From CAYLXX01 sp964387955 (GTDB lineage Bacteria; Patescibacteriota; Microgenomatia; UBA1406; GWC2-37-13), in NCBI GenBank assembly GCA_964387955.1, contig CAYLXX010000007.1, positions 1-43,339 on the forward strand: a DNA stretch of 43,339 bases. Direction: 5' to 3'. This document shows positions 30,949-39,108 of this stretch, in pieces. Both the position numbers and the translations under genes were made by a program. How positions within the stretch are numbered: the first letter of the stretch is position 1; every line of letters starts with the position of its first letter. A model generated the notes under the pieces. The model was not told the DNA's origin and ran no database searches. It saw only the letters and a list, made by a program, of their open reading frames with translations.

Positions 30949-32799
30949 ATGAAATTTGGTAAAACTCGAAAAATTAGATTCACCAGGAGAAGTTGGGTGG
31001 GGGTGGCAGTTGTTGTTATCCTCATTTTCTTCTTCCTTGTGCAGCCGATTCTGCAAATACATAAAAAAGGCAAAATCGTCGTCGCCTCGGCCAAAGAGCT
31101 TAAGGCTGCTTTCGCCAAGAATGATATTGATTTGGTCGAAACCAAGCTTAAAGACACCGAGACCAAATATGAAGATTTGCGTAAGTCTTCTCGCAGATTA
31201 TATTGGTTATCTTTCATACCATACGTATCTGACTTTAAAAATGGTATCGAGGGAGGCCATTATGCGATGCTTGCGGCCGATGAGATGGTTGTGGCCATTA
31301 AGCCGTACGCTGATTTAATCGGTTTCAAAAAAGGCACTTCGTCATTTGTGGAGCGGTCATCTGAGGAACGACTGCAGACTGCAGTGTTGACACTTGATAA
31401 AGTGCTTGGCAAAATCGATAGTATCTCGGCCAATATTAACGAAGCCGAGCAAAGAATCTCCAAAATTGATCCCAACCGCTATCCCCAGAAAATCGGCAAG
31501 ACTGAGATACGATCTAAAGTGGCAGCAGCTACCGATGGATTCCATGGATTAGCAGCGCTTTTTGTAGATGCCAAGCCACTTCTCAAACGATTACCTGTAA
31601 TTTTGGGTAAAGACGAAAATAAGAGGTATTTAATATTATTTCAGAATAAATACGAGCAGCGAGCAACCGGCGGATTTTTGACATTTTATGCAGTTTTTAA
31701 TATAGATAAGGGTAAAATCAGCGTCTCCAAGTCTGACGATATGTATTCGCTTGATGAGAGTATTAATCCACACCCAGTGGCTCCAGATAAGATTCTCCAG
31801 TATCACAAAGACGTCAGTAAATTCTATATTCGTGACAGCAATCTTTCACCTGATTTCCCTGAGTCGGTCAAGCTTTTCAACTCGCTGTATCAGAAGAGTC
31901 CGGCGAAAGTCGACTATGATGGCATCATCGCCATTGACGCTAAGGTGCTGGTAGATATGCTTAAAATATTTGGTGATACAGAAGTGCAAGGAATCCGTTT
32001 TTCAGCTGACAAAACCAAAGAATGTGATTGTGCGCAGGTCATCTATAAGCTCTTTGATATAGTTGATCGGCCAGTAAATTATGTCAAAGTCGATCGCAAA
32101 GGCATCTTGGGAGAATTGATGCGAGATTTACTCTATAAGGCCATCGGTTTTTCACCATCAAAATACTGGGGAACTTTAGCTCAAGACATGTTTAAGAACC
32201 TTGACGAAAAACACATCCTGCTCTATTTTAAAGATCCCAATATCCAATCAGCAGTTGTGGCTCTCAACTATGCCGGTTCAATCAGGCCCTATGACGGCGA
32301 CTATTTACACGTGAATAATGTTAATTTTGCAGGAGCCAAATCCAATCTGTTTGTGACGAAATCAATCGATTCAGAGACTAAAAATAGTGGTGGCAATATT
32401 CAACGAACAGTTACCGTAGAATTTAATAATCCTTATCCAGCTTCAGATTGTAACTTGGAGCGCGGCGGCCTGTGCCTGAACGCTATTTTGAGAAATTGGA
32501 TACGTGTGTATGTGCCTAAAGGATCACAGCTTGTCAGCTTCCAAGGCTCTACTACCAAGGTGCAGACCTATGATGACCTCGGAAAGACCGTTTTTGAGGG
32601 ATTTTTGACCGTTCTGCCGCTTGGTAAAGCCAAAGTAATAGTGACGTATACTTTACCTTCAAATATTGACTCTAAAAACTATAAGCTCCTAGTCCAAAAA
32701 CAACCTGGCGAAGAGAACTTCAGCCTTAAAGTCACCGCTGATAGTAAAAAGCTTTATGACGGTCTGTTTGATAAAGACAAAGAGCTTAAGCTAAGATAA
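30949..32799 (+). CDS. DUF4012 membrane-anchored protein
   Basis: 616 residues. One helix near residues 18-37, then an extracellular part. Residues 45-190 are charged and helical, probably coiled coil. The DUF4012 core starts at YLILFQNKYEQRATGGFLTF (227-246), the family hallmark NxxExRxTGG, and extends through the following 300 residues. The C-terminal ~130 residues look beta-rich. The family is frequent beside polysaccharide genes in Gram-positives and CPR, and part of it resembles LCP-type proteins; biochemical function is not established. Its place after the glycan operon suggests envelope assembly. Confidence 0.85.
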   Translation: MKFGKTRKIRFTRRSWVGVAVVVILIFFFLVQPILQIHKKGKIVVASAKELKAAFAKNDIDLVETKLKDTETKYEDLRKSSRRLYWLSFIPYVSDFKNGIEGGHYAMLAADEMVVAIKPYADLIGFKKGTSSFVERSSEERLQTAVLTLDKVLGKIDSISANINEAEQRISKIDPNRYPQKIGKTEIRSKVAAATDGFHGLAALFVDAKPLLKRLPVILGKDENKRYLILFQNKYEQRATGGFLTFYAVFNIDKGKISVSKSDDMYSLDESINPHPVAPDKILQYHKDVSKFYIRDSNLSPDFPESVKLFNSLYQKSPAKVDYDGIIAIDAKVLVDMLKIFGDTEVQGIRFSADKTKECDCAQVIYKLFDIVDRPVNYVKVDRKGILGELMRDLLYKAIGFSPSKYWGTLAQDMFKNLDEKHILLYFKDPNIQSAVVALNYAGSIRPYDGDYLHVNNVNFAGAKSNLFVTKSIDSETKNSGGNIQRTVTVEFNNPYPASDCNLERGGLCLNAILRNWIRVYVPKGSQLVSFQGSTTKVQTYDDLGKTVFEGFLTVLPLGKAKVIVTYTLPSNIDSKNYKLLVQKQPGEENFSLKVTADSKKLYDGLFDKDKELKLR

Positions 32800-32805
32800 T
32801 AATGT

Positions 32806-33333
32806 ATGCCCAATCTTCTTAAAACTGAAGCAATAGTTCTTCGTAAACGGAGTCTCCTCGGTCAAGACAATCTCATCACGTTTTTTACCAAAGAGCATGG
32901 GAAGGTGAATGCAATCGCCAAAGGAATAAAAAAAACCACCAGTCGTCGAGCCCCTCACTTACAAACCGCTAATTTAGTGGAAATTACCTACAACATAAGT
33001 CATGAAAGAAAATATCTTGATCAATCGGTATTAAAGTCGGCTTTTTCGCAAATCAAAAATGATATGAAAAAGATGAACTATCTCTATCTCGTTTTTTTTA
33101 TTCTCGATAGACTGCTGCCGGAAGATCAGATAGAAGAGGACGTCTACAAAACGACCATGAAATTTCTGGTGAATTTATCCAACAATAACGCATTTGACGA
33201 TGAAAACTGTGCAGAATATCTTTTCCGCATACTTTCTGATTTGGGTTATGTAAAAGAGTCAACTACGCTGCAAGATCTGATTTCTACAGTTGAGGAAACA
33301 ATCAACGAAAAGGTGCCAACGAGCATGTATTAA
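32806..33333 (+). CDS. recO: DNA repair protein RecO, short form
   Basis: 175 residues against about 240-250 in most bacteria. The N-terminal OB fold is clear (KTEAIVLRKRSLLGQDNLIT, then FFTKEHGKVNAIAKGIKK), followed by helical sequence. The C-terminal zinc-finger part of long RecO is missing; a single Cys remains. RecO loads RecA on SSB-coated single strands with RecR. The frame ends naturally before the glyS promoter and I see no frameshift remnant, so it seems shortened rather than broken. Confidence 0.82.
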   Translation: MPNLLKTEAIVLRKRSLLGQDNLITFFTKEHGKVNAIAKGIKKTTSRRAPHLQTANLVEITYNISHERKYLDQSVLKSAFSQIKNDMKKMNYLYLVFFILDRLLPEDQIEEDVYKTTMKFLVNLSNNNAFDDENCAEYLFRILSDLGYVKESTTLQDLISTVEETINEKVPTSMY

Positions 33334-33362
33334 TTTTCGTGCATTCCAAAGCCAAGGTGTTA

Positions 33363-33368
33363 TATAAT
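33363..33368 (+). promoter_or_regulatory. -10 box of glyS
   Basis: TATAAT ends 9 nt before the ATG at 33378. It lies downstream of a GTG at 33339 that would extend the same frame, so the ATG is preferred. Confidence 0.5.
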
Positions 33369-33377
33369 CTACATCAT

Positions 33378-34745
33378 ATGGATGAGATTGTAGCATTGGC
33401 AAAAAGGCGCGGGTTTGCCTATCCGTCTTCGTTAATTTATGGAGGAGTGGCTAATACTTGGGATTTGGGTCATTATGGTACCTTACTGCGCAACAATATC
33501 CGAGATTTTTGGTGGAAACGCTTTGTGACTTCAAGAGATGATATGGTGGGTCTGGATGCCAGTATTTTTTTGAGTCCTAAAGCATGGGACGCATCAGGAC
33601 ATGTGTCGAATTTCACGGATGCGCTTATAGATTGCAAAAACTGTCACTATCGTACGCGCGCAGATCATCTTATTGAAAATAAAGTCAAAGATATTAAAGT
33701 AGAGGGATTGCCGGTTGGAGAATTAACCAAACTTATACAGGAACATAAGATTAAATGTCCTAAATGCGGCCAGTTTAATTGGACCGATGTGAGAAGATTT
33801 AATCTTTTATTTGAAACACACATCGGCATTCTTGAGGAATCACGATCCAAAGCTTACTTACGAGGAGAAATTGCTCAAGGGATTTTTTTGAATTTTAAAA
33901 ATGTACTCGATACCATGCGAGTTCGCTTGCCCTTCGGGATAGCGCAACAGGGCAAAGCGTTTCGCAACGAAATCACCATGGGTCAATTTCTTCATCGGAC
34001 GCTTGAGTTTGACTTAATGGAATTTGAATATTTTATCCGCGAAGACTCGTGGCAAGACACATATAAGTACTGGGAAAAAGAAATGTGGCAATGGGCGCTT
34101 GATCTGGGTATTCGAGAAGAGAATTTGAGATGGAGAGAGCATGAAGAGCACGAAAGATCGCATTACTCCAAAAAAACTATGGACATAGAGTATAAATACC
34201 CCTTTGGATTTAAAGAAATGTTTGGACTAGCATATAGAACTGATTTCGATCTCAAAAATCACCAGAAACACTCTGAAGTTAATCTTGCATATAAAGATCC
34301 CCAGTCGGGCGAATCGTTTATCCCGCATGTGATTGAGCCAACCTTTGGTTTATCGAGATTGACAGGTATCTTACTCGTTGATGCGTATAGACAAGATGAG
34401 GTAGGAGGCAATAGTCGAACTTATTTGAGGTTGAATCCGGCAATTGCACCGGTCAAAGCCGCAATTTTTCCTTTACAAAAAGATGAAAAATTGCGGACCA
34501 TCGCCAGGCAGTTATATGAAGCTATCAAAAAAGTCATGGTGGCTGAATTTGATGACTCAGGCAATATTGGTAAAATGTATCGTCGGCAGGATGAAATTGG
34601 TACCCCATACTGCATTACTATTGACTTTCAAACAATTGAAGATAAATCTGTTACTATTAGAGATAGAGACACGACTCAACAGGAGAGAATCCCGGTTGAA
34701 AACGTTCTAAGATACCTACAACAAAAAGTAGGCGCACATTATTAA
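33378..34745 (+). CDS. glyS: Glycyl-tRNA synthetase, dimeric type
   Basis: 455 residues from ATG 33378. It charges tRNA-Gly. The class II core is visible: RRGFAYPSSLIYGG at the start, FNLLFETHIG, AYLRGEIAQGIFLNFKNV (motif 2 region), FRNEITMGQF and EFDLMEFEYFI, and HVIEPTFGLSRL (motif 3). Two Cys pairs (CKNCHYR and CPKCGQFN) suggest a zinc ribbon insertion. The C-terminal anticodon-binding domain starts near PVKAAIFPLQKDEKL. It is the alpha2 eukaryote/archaea/Gram-positive type (often called glyQS), not the alpha2beta2 form. Confidence 0.94.
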   Translation: MDEIVALAKRRGFAYPSSLIYGGVANTWDLGHYGTLLRNNIRDFWWKRFVTSRDDMVGLDASIFLSPKAWDASGHVSNFTDALIDCKNCHYRTRADHLIENKVKDIKVEGLPVGELTKLIQEHKIKCPKCGQFNWTDVRRFNLLFETHIGILEESRSKAYLRGEIAQGIFLNFKNVLDTMRVRLPFGIAQQGKAFRNEITMGQFLHRTLEFDLMEFEYFIREDSWQDTYKYWEKEMWQWALDLGIREENLRWREHEEHERSHYSKKTMDIEYKYPFGFKEMFGLAYRTDFDLKNHQKHSEVNLAYKDPQSGESFIPHVIEPTFGLSRLTGILLVDAYRQDEVGGNSRTYLRLNPAIAPVKAAIFPLQKDEKLRTIARQLYEAIKKVMVAEFDDSGNIGKMYRRQDEIGTPYCITIDFQTIEDKSVTIRDRDTTQQERIPVENVLRYLQQKVGAHY

Positions 34746-34758
34746 TTTTTTAAAAAAT

Positions 34759-35220
34759 ATGGATCGAAATAAAATTATTATTGCAGTTGTTGTTATAGTT
34801 CTTTTGCTCCTGGGAGGTCTTTTTTTCTTGTCTAACAAAAATGGTAAAAATCAATCAAGTCAAACACAACAAAATTCTGATGTATTACCTACGGTTGATT
34901 CTTCTGTTAAAGTTGACATAAAGGGAGTCGAAAGTAATCACAAAATAGAAATGACTATTGCCGGTGTTCCCAAAGGAACACAGTCCATTGATTATGAAAT
35001 TACGTACGAAACAGTGGATGGCGGACTCCCAGGTATAAGCAGTACTGTGGAAGTTCAGGATGGAGCCGATAAAGTAGTGGTGCCTGCTGATAAGCTGGAA
35101 TTGGGGACTTGCTCATCGGGCACATGTGTACATCCTAAAATTACCGGAAAGATACATGTTAACCTGAAATTTAACGGCACATACGGCTCAAAAATTTATT
35201 CGAACGATTTTAATTTGTAG
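34759..35220 (+). CDS. Unknown membrane-anchored protein, 153 aa
   Basis: A short N-terminus is followed by one helix (about 6-25, IIIAVVVIVLLLLGGLFFLS), a Gln/Ser linker and an extracellular domain of about 105 residues. The domain looks like a beta sandwich: IKGVESNHKIEMTIAGVPKG, SIDYEITYETVDGG and GTYGSKIYSNDFNL at the end. Two cysteines in GTCSSGTCVHP could form a disulfide. I do not recognise the family. It lies 13 nt after glyS and 31 nt before rpsT, so it may be co-transcribed with glyS. Confidence 0.65.
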   Translation: MDRNKIIIAVVVIVLLLLGGLFFLSNKNGKNQSSQTQQNSDVLPTVDSSVKVDIKGVESNHKIEMTIAGVPKGTQSIDYEITYETVDGGLPGISSTVEVQDGADKVVVPADKLELGTCSSGTCVHPKITGKIHVNLKFNGTYGSKIYSNDFNL

Positions 35221-35238
35221 TTTCATAATTTTTAGAAT

Positions 35239-35245
35239 GGAGGTG
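35239..35245 (+). promoter_or_regulatory. Strong Shine-Dalgarno site of rpsT
   Basis: GGAGGTG, 6 nt before the ATG at 35252, with GAT following at near-consensus spacing. It is the only strong Shine-Dalgarno site I noticed directly before a ribosomal protein gene in this window. Confidence 0.75.
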
Positions 35246-35251
35246 TGATAC

Positions 35252-35500
35252 ATGCCCAATATAAAATCTGCCAAAAAAAAGCTACGCAAAGATACACGAC
35301 GTACTTCTAAAAACGATGCCTATAAGAAAAAGGTCAAAGATACGATGAAATCCATAGGCAAAATGGGAAGTCGTACCACAAAAGTGACATTGCACAAGGC
35401 ATACTCGATTATCGACCGCGCAGCTAAAAAAAAGGTAATCCATAAAAACAAAGCTGCACGACTCAAAGCTCGTGTCAGCAAGTTGCTAACAAAGAAATGA
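35252..35500 (+). CDS. rpsT: 30S ribosomal protein S20
   Basis: 82 residues, highly basic three-helix bundle: PNIKSAKKKLRKDTRRTSK, TTKVTLHKAYSIIDRAAKK and VIHKNKAARLKARVSKL. It binds the base of the 30S body. In E. coli S20 represses its own translation; a strong ribosome-binding site here would make such control possible. The gene overlaps the pilN-like start by 4 nt, tying a ribosomal protein to a pilus-like operon. Confidence 0.95.
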   Translation: MPNIKSAKKKLRKDTRRTSKNDAYKKKVKDTMKSIGKMGSRTTKVTLHKAYSIIDRAAKKKVIHKNKAARLKARVSKLLTKK

Positions 35501-36018
35501 AATACAGGATTAATTTACTGCCTGCGAAACAATTAACGGCGCTTGACCGGATTATTTTTTTTGCTTTTAATTATCTTAGATATATTTTGGTTATTACGCA
35601 GTTGGTTGTGATCTGTGTATTTTTATATAGATTCAATATTGATCAAGAAATAGTCGATACCAAAGATACATTGCACCAGAAGCAGGAGATCATTCGCGTT
35701 TCTCAGCCGCTTCTTTTGGCAGGAGACAAGTTGTATAAGCGATCCGAAAATATATCATCGCTTCTTGACTCTCAATCTAAAGAATCAAGAATGTTTGAAT
35801 ATGTTTTATCTCGCTTTCCTGAACAATTTTTTCTCAACGAAATGAATATTACGGTAGACTCAATGACACTAAAAGGATCAACGCCTGATGCCAATATTTT
35901 ACGGGGCTTTTACACTCGACTAAAATCTGACCAAAAATTTAATAGTGTGAACTTACAAAATATTTCAAAAACAGATAAGGGTTATGATTTCACATTTATT
36001 CTAGGTGGATTTATATAG
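35497..36018 (+). CDS. PilN-like type IV pilus assembly protein
   Basis: 173 residues. It begins KYRINLLPAKQL, the INLLP motif by which PilN binds PilM, then one membrane helix (about 28-48) and a coiled, then ferredoxin-like periplasm-side or external domain (NEMNITVDSMTLKGSTPDA). The next gene is PilO-like, matching the PilN-PilO pair of type IV pili and type II secretion alignment complexes. PilM is not in the window. ATGA overlap with rpsT. Confidence 0.8.
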   Translation: MKYRINLLPAKQLTALDRIIFFAFNYLRYILVITQLVVICVFLYRFNIDQEIVDTKDTLHQKQEIIRVSQPLLLAGDKLYKRSENISSLLDSQSKESRMFEYVLSRFPEQFFLNEMNITVDSMTLKGSTPDANILRGFYTRLKSDQKFNSVNLQNISKTDKGYDFTFILGGFI

Positions 36019-36021
36019 CGT

Positions 36022-36591
36022 ATGAAAAATGAACTAGCGCAGAAAATTACAGCCAAACGCATTAAAGATTATACCTACGTGGTAGTTTTTTTCTTGATTT
36101 TCTCTTTTTTTATAGTTTTTGCTATTCGACCGAATCTCGAAACCGCTTTTAGTCTCCAGAAACAATTAGCAGAACTTAATAAGCTCAATGACAACTACGA
36201 GCAGGCGATTATACATATTATCAACGTGCAGACAGTTTTTGAGAAATATCGTAAAGAGATTCCGCTCCTCTCCGAAGCTTTACCGAGTAACCCGCAAGTG
36301 AATAAAGTAGTGGATGATTTACATGGAGCGGCATCGAGCTCAGGATTACTACTCAAGTTGGTTGATATTAACGAAGTTAACCTGAAAGAAATTGAAGAAA
36401 AAAAATTGCGACAATTTAAAGTTAGTTTACAGACGGAATCAGATTTTGATACTGTCAAGAAATTTTTTACTGAATTAATAAATCAAAGACGCTTGAAAAC
36501 AATTGACAATTTAATCATTACCCAGCAAGGCGAATCTTCTTCAAGCGGACAACTTAAAATAGAATTTGATCTTGCCGGTTATTACCTATGA
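36022..36591 (+). CDS. PilO-like type IV pilus assembly protein
   Basis: 189 residues. A cytoplasmic N-terminus, one helix (about 20-37), a coiled-coil stretch (SLQKQLAELNKLNDNYEQAI) and a C-terminal alpha/beta domain with LRQFKVSLQTESDFDTVKKF, the PilO pattern. It would pair with the PilN-like protein to connect the pilus motor with the fibre. Overlaps the next gene by 4 nt. Confidence 0.8.
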   Translation: MKNELAQKITAKRIKDYTYVVVFFLIFSFFIVFAIRPNLETAFSLQKQLAELNKLNDNYEQAIIHIINVQTVFEKYRKEIPLLSEALPSNPQVNKVVDDLHGAASSSGLLLKLVDINEVNLKEIEEKKLRQFKVSLQTESDFDTVKKFFTELINQRRLKTIDNLIITQQGESSSSGQLKIEFDLAGYYL

Positions 36592-36773
36592 ACAGCAAAG
36601 ATTTATACATATTAGCTGCAGGTGTTTTTTTAACGATTGTGGCGTGGATGATCATTGATATTTATCATATAAGCGAATCAAAATATATAGATAAAGAGAT
36701 ACCGCCTGTAGTAATACCACAGTTCAAAGTTAACACCAATATATTTCCTACGTTGGCGGTAAAAAATCCTTAA
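36588..36773 (+). CDS. Small membrane protein of the pilus locus
   Basis: 61 residues: one helix (about 7-26, YILAAGVFLTIVAWMIIDIY) and a short external tail rich in Pro, Val and Ile. No family recognised. By position after PilN and PilO it may stand where PilP is found in Proteobacteria, but no sequence similarity is visible. ATGA overlap upstream and 2 nt gap downstream argue for co-expression. Confidence 0.65.
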   Translation: MNSKDLYILAAGVFLTIVAWMIIDIYHISESKYIDKEIPPVVIPQFKVNTNIFPTLAVKNP

Positions 36774-36775
36774 GT

Positions 36776-38086
36776 ATGTACAGCGATCTTTACTTGAAAT
36801 CCCGTTCCAAGACTCCACCGATCCTTTTTGCTATTGCTATCATTGCAGTTTTGGGTTTTTTTGTGTCCTTTAGCCATCTGCCTCAGGCGCCAATTCGAGC
36901 CTCCAAAGAACAAGCACTGCAGATAAAATTAGTCAATCTTGCGCCGCGCGATGTAGGTATTTTTTGGGAAACAAGCGAAAAAACAGTCGGGTGGGTTATA
37001 TCCGGTGAAACCGAAGGAAGTTTGAATACGACTACACTCGATGAGCGAGATATCGAAAATAATCGCACTTCCTCCAAGTACCATTTCGTTCATCTTAGAA
37101 ACCTTAACGAAAGTACTACCTACTACTACAAGTTAGTTAGTGCCAAAGGAGTTATTGCAGGTCCAGACGATAAACCGTTTCATTTAACTACACCCAACAA
37201 TATTTCTCCTATCACATCGGTTGATCCAGTATATGGAACAACCATTACATCAAACGGTACTCCAGCTGTGAATACTATTGTTCAGGTAACGTATCCAGGA
37301 GCATATTCTCTGATGGCTTTGGCTAAAATAGACGGCGCTTGGCTGACACCTATTTCCTATCTTTTTAGTACGACAGATAACAAGCTGATCGCGCCCGATG
37401 AAAACGCGCCGATAACTATCGAAATGTATAATGACGATCAGGTCAAAACAACCGTGAAAACTACATTGCATGGAGCCGCACCTTTACCGCAGACAATAAT
37501 TCTTGGCACAGATTATGATCTCACGGCTCCCGAAAGTGTTTTACCAGCTGCAACATCTGCCGCCAAGATAACAACTCCTAAATCGATTCAAATATTGTTT
37601 CCCAAAGAGAAAGCTATTGTTCCGGGTCAAAATCCACTCATTAAAGGGACTGCCTTAGCAGGCGGCGATGTTTCGGTGAAAATCAATACCTTGCCCCCAA
37701 CTTCATTCACTGTTCAGGCAGATCAAAAAGGCCTGTGGACAGTGACAGATCCGATAACCATTAAAGCAGGCGATTATAAAATGACAGTTAGTACAACAGA
37801 CACACAGGGTAAGCTTGTGAGTATGGTGCGCAGTTTCTCAATCGCCAAAAGCGGCGAACAAGTTTTAGCTGCCGCATCTGGTCCAGCTACGTTAACGCCG
37901 ACAGTAGGTCCAACACTGGCGCCGACTGCGACTGTAGCTCCCTTACCGACTGCTACGCCTCAACCAACACTTTCAGTTGCGACTGCAACTCCTGCACCGC
38001 CAGTCTCAGGTGTCAATCCAATGTATATGTTGGGAGGCAGTGTGCTTCTTATTGCAGTCGGCGCCGGACTAATGCTCTTTTTATAA
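36776..38086 (+). CDS. Surface stalk protein with Fn3-like and Ig-like domains
   Basis: 436 residues. An N-terminal helix (about 14-36), an Fn3-like domain near 45-140 similar to the N-terminal part of purple acid phosphatases (NLAPRDVGIFWETSEKTVGW, LNESTTYYYKLVSAKG), a middle beta region, an Ig-like domain near 275-355 (FPKEKAIVPGQNPLIKGTAL, GDYKMTVSTTD), a Pro/Thr/Ala stalk (about 370-412) and a C-terminal helix (MYMLGGSVLLIAVGAGLMLF). Both ends are membrane segments, so it may loop out from the cell. It closes the pilus-like operon and may anchor or display the fibre; this is inference. Confidence 0.7.
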   Translation: MYSDLYLKSRSKTPPILFAIAIIAVLGFFVSFSHLPQAPIRASKEQALQIKLVNLAPRDVGIFWETSEKTVGWVISGETEGSLNTTTLDERDIENNRTSSKYHFVHLRNLNESTTYYYKLVSAKGVIAGPDDKPFHLTTPNNISPITSVDPVYGTTITSNGTPAVNTIVQVTYPGAYSLMALAKIDGAWLTPISYLFSTTDNKLIAPDENAPITIEMYNDDQVKTTVKTTLHGAAPLPQTIILGTDYDLTAPESVLPAATSAAKITTPKSIQILFPKEKAIVPGQNPLIKGTALAGGDVSVKINTLPPTSFTVQADQKGLWTVTDPITIKAGDYKMTVSTTDTQGKLVSMVRSFSIAKSGEQVLAAASGPATLTPTVGPTLAPTATVAPLPTATPQPTLSVATATPAPPVSGVNPMYMLGGSVLLIAVGAGLMLFL

Positions 38087-38088
38087 CA

Positions 38089-39102
38089 CTACACAACACT
38101 ACATTTCTCTTGCTCCGATATGGCGCAGTTAAAATAATTTTTGAGAAGATTTTGATCGTTATCCTTAGGTATTAATACATATCGACCGTCATAATCATTG
38201 GCATCTGGAACAGCAAATAATTCTTGAGGTAAAAAGACATTTTTTTGGGTGAAATTTTTCTTGAGTAAAACGTTTTTGGCGATGACTGCGATTTCTTGAT
38301 TGGAAATATCTCGAATCAAACTATTATTTACGGCTTCATATAGACTGCTGATTTTATTGATGTCATGCGAGAGTAAAATTTTCATCATTTTGTCTTTTAA
38401 ATCAGTCAGGACCAGCTGCTGCCTTTGACTTCTGGCAAAATCGCTGCCTTCACCATTGTCGCCGTGTCGTGATCGTACAAACACCAGCGCTCGTTCCCCA
38501 TCCATATGCTGCATGCCTTTATCAAAAGTTACTTGAGTGTACCGGCATTTATAATCTGGATCCCCGCCACAAGTATCATTTTCTTTGCCTTCGATAGGAT
38601 ATTCGCTATCCGTGAAACTTGTTTTGACAGTGATATCCACTCCTCCCACATAATCGATAAGTTTTTTAAATTTATCAAAATCAATCACCACTGCGTAATG
38701 AATGGGCTGATTGATGACTGTTTCGATAGTCGCTTTAGCCAATTTGATACCAGTTTGAGTATTACCTTTGGCTACTCCATATGCATACGCTGAATTAATC
38801 CGATCACGGAGTGGAGGCGACCAAATATCACGCGGAAGTCCAATTGTGGTTAATTTATTTTTATCGAAATTATAATTGACGACAATAATCGAGTCAGACA
38901 AATTTGGACCGTCATGGTTGCCGCCGCCGATACCTAAAATGAGTATATTAACTTGATCATTAGTAGATCTTGCTGTTTGTCCAGGAAACATGAGTTTAAG
39001 AAGTGAAATTCCCATGGTATGGGAGACAAATGTGTAGTAAGGCTTAATAAAAATCACAGCCGCAATAATGACTACGATCAGGACAAGTAATATTTTTTTC
39101 AT
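38089..39102 (-). CDS. LytR-CpsA-Psr (LCP) family protein
   Basis: 337 residues, one N-terminal helix (about 4-22) and an extracellular LCP domain. Landmarks: ILGIGGGNHDGPNLSDSIIV with the Asp pair, TIGLPRDIWSP with the catalytic-site Arg-Asp, RINSAYAYG, DYVGGVDI and FVRSRHGDNGEGSDFARSQR. LCP enzymes transfer lipid-linked glycopolymers to the cell wall. It would suit the end of the pathway started by the glycan operon at 26067-30909. It is 6 nt downstream of tpiA on the same strand, and converges on the stalk-protein gene with a 2-nt gap. Confidence 0.92.
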   Translation of the reverse strand: MKKILLVLIVVIIAAVIFIKPYYTFVSHTMGISLLKLMFPGQTARSTNDQVNILILGIGGGNHDGPNLSDSIIVVNYNFDKNKLTTIGLPRDIWSPPLRDRINSAYAYGVAKGNTQTGIKLAKATIETVINQPIHYAVVIDFDKFKKLIDYVGGVDITVKTSFTDSEYPIEGKENDTCGGDPDYKCRYTQVTFDKGMQHMDGERALVFVRSRHGDNGEGSDFARSQRQQLVLTDLKDKMMKILLSHDINKISSLYEAVNNSLIRDISNQEIAVIAKNVLLKKNFTQKNVFLPQELFAVPDANDYDGRYVLIPKDNDQNLLKNYFNCAISEQEKCSVV

Positions 39103-39108
39103 GAAAGA

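Noticed and set aside
31370..31386. Tandem CTGCAG repeat in the DUF4012 gene
   Set aside because: Two copies within coding sequence and in frame with ordinary residues; no sign of function.
38086..38104. Direct repeat ACACTACA at the meeting point of two genes
   Set aside because: Only two short copies; no palindrome or mobile element around it.
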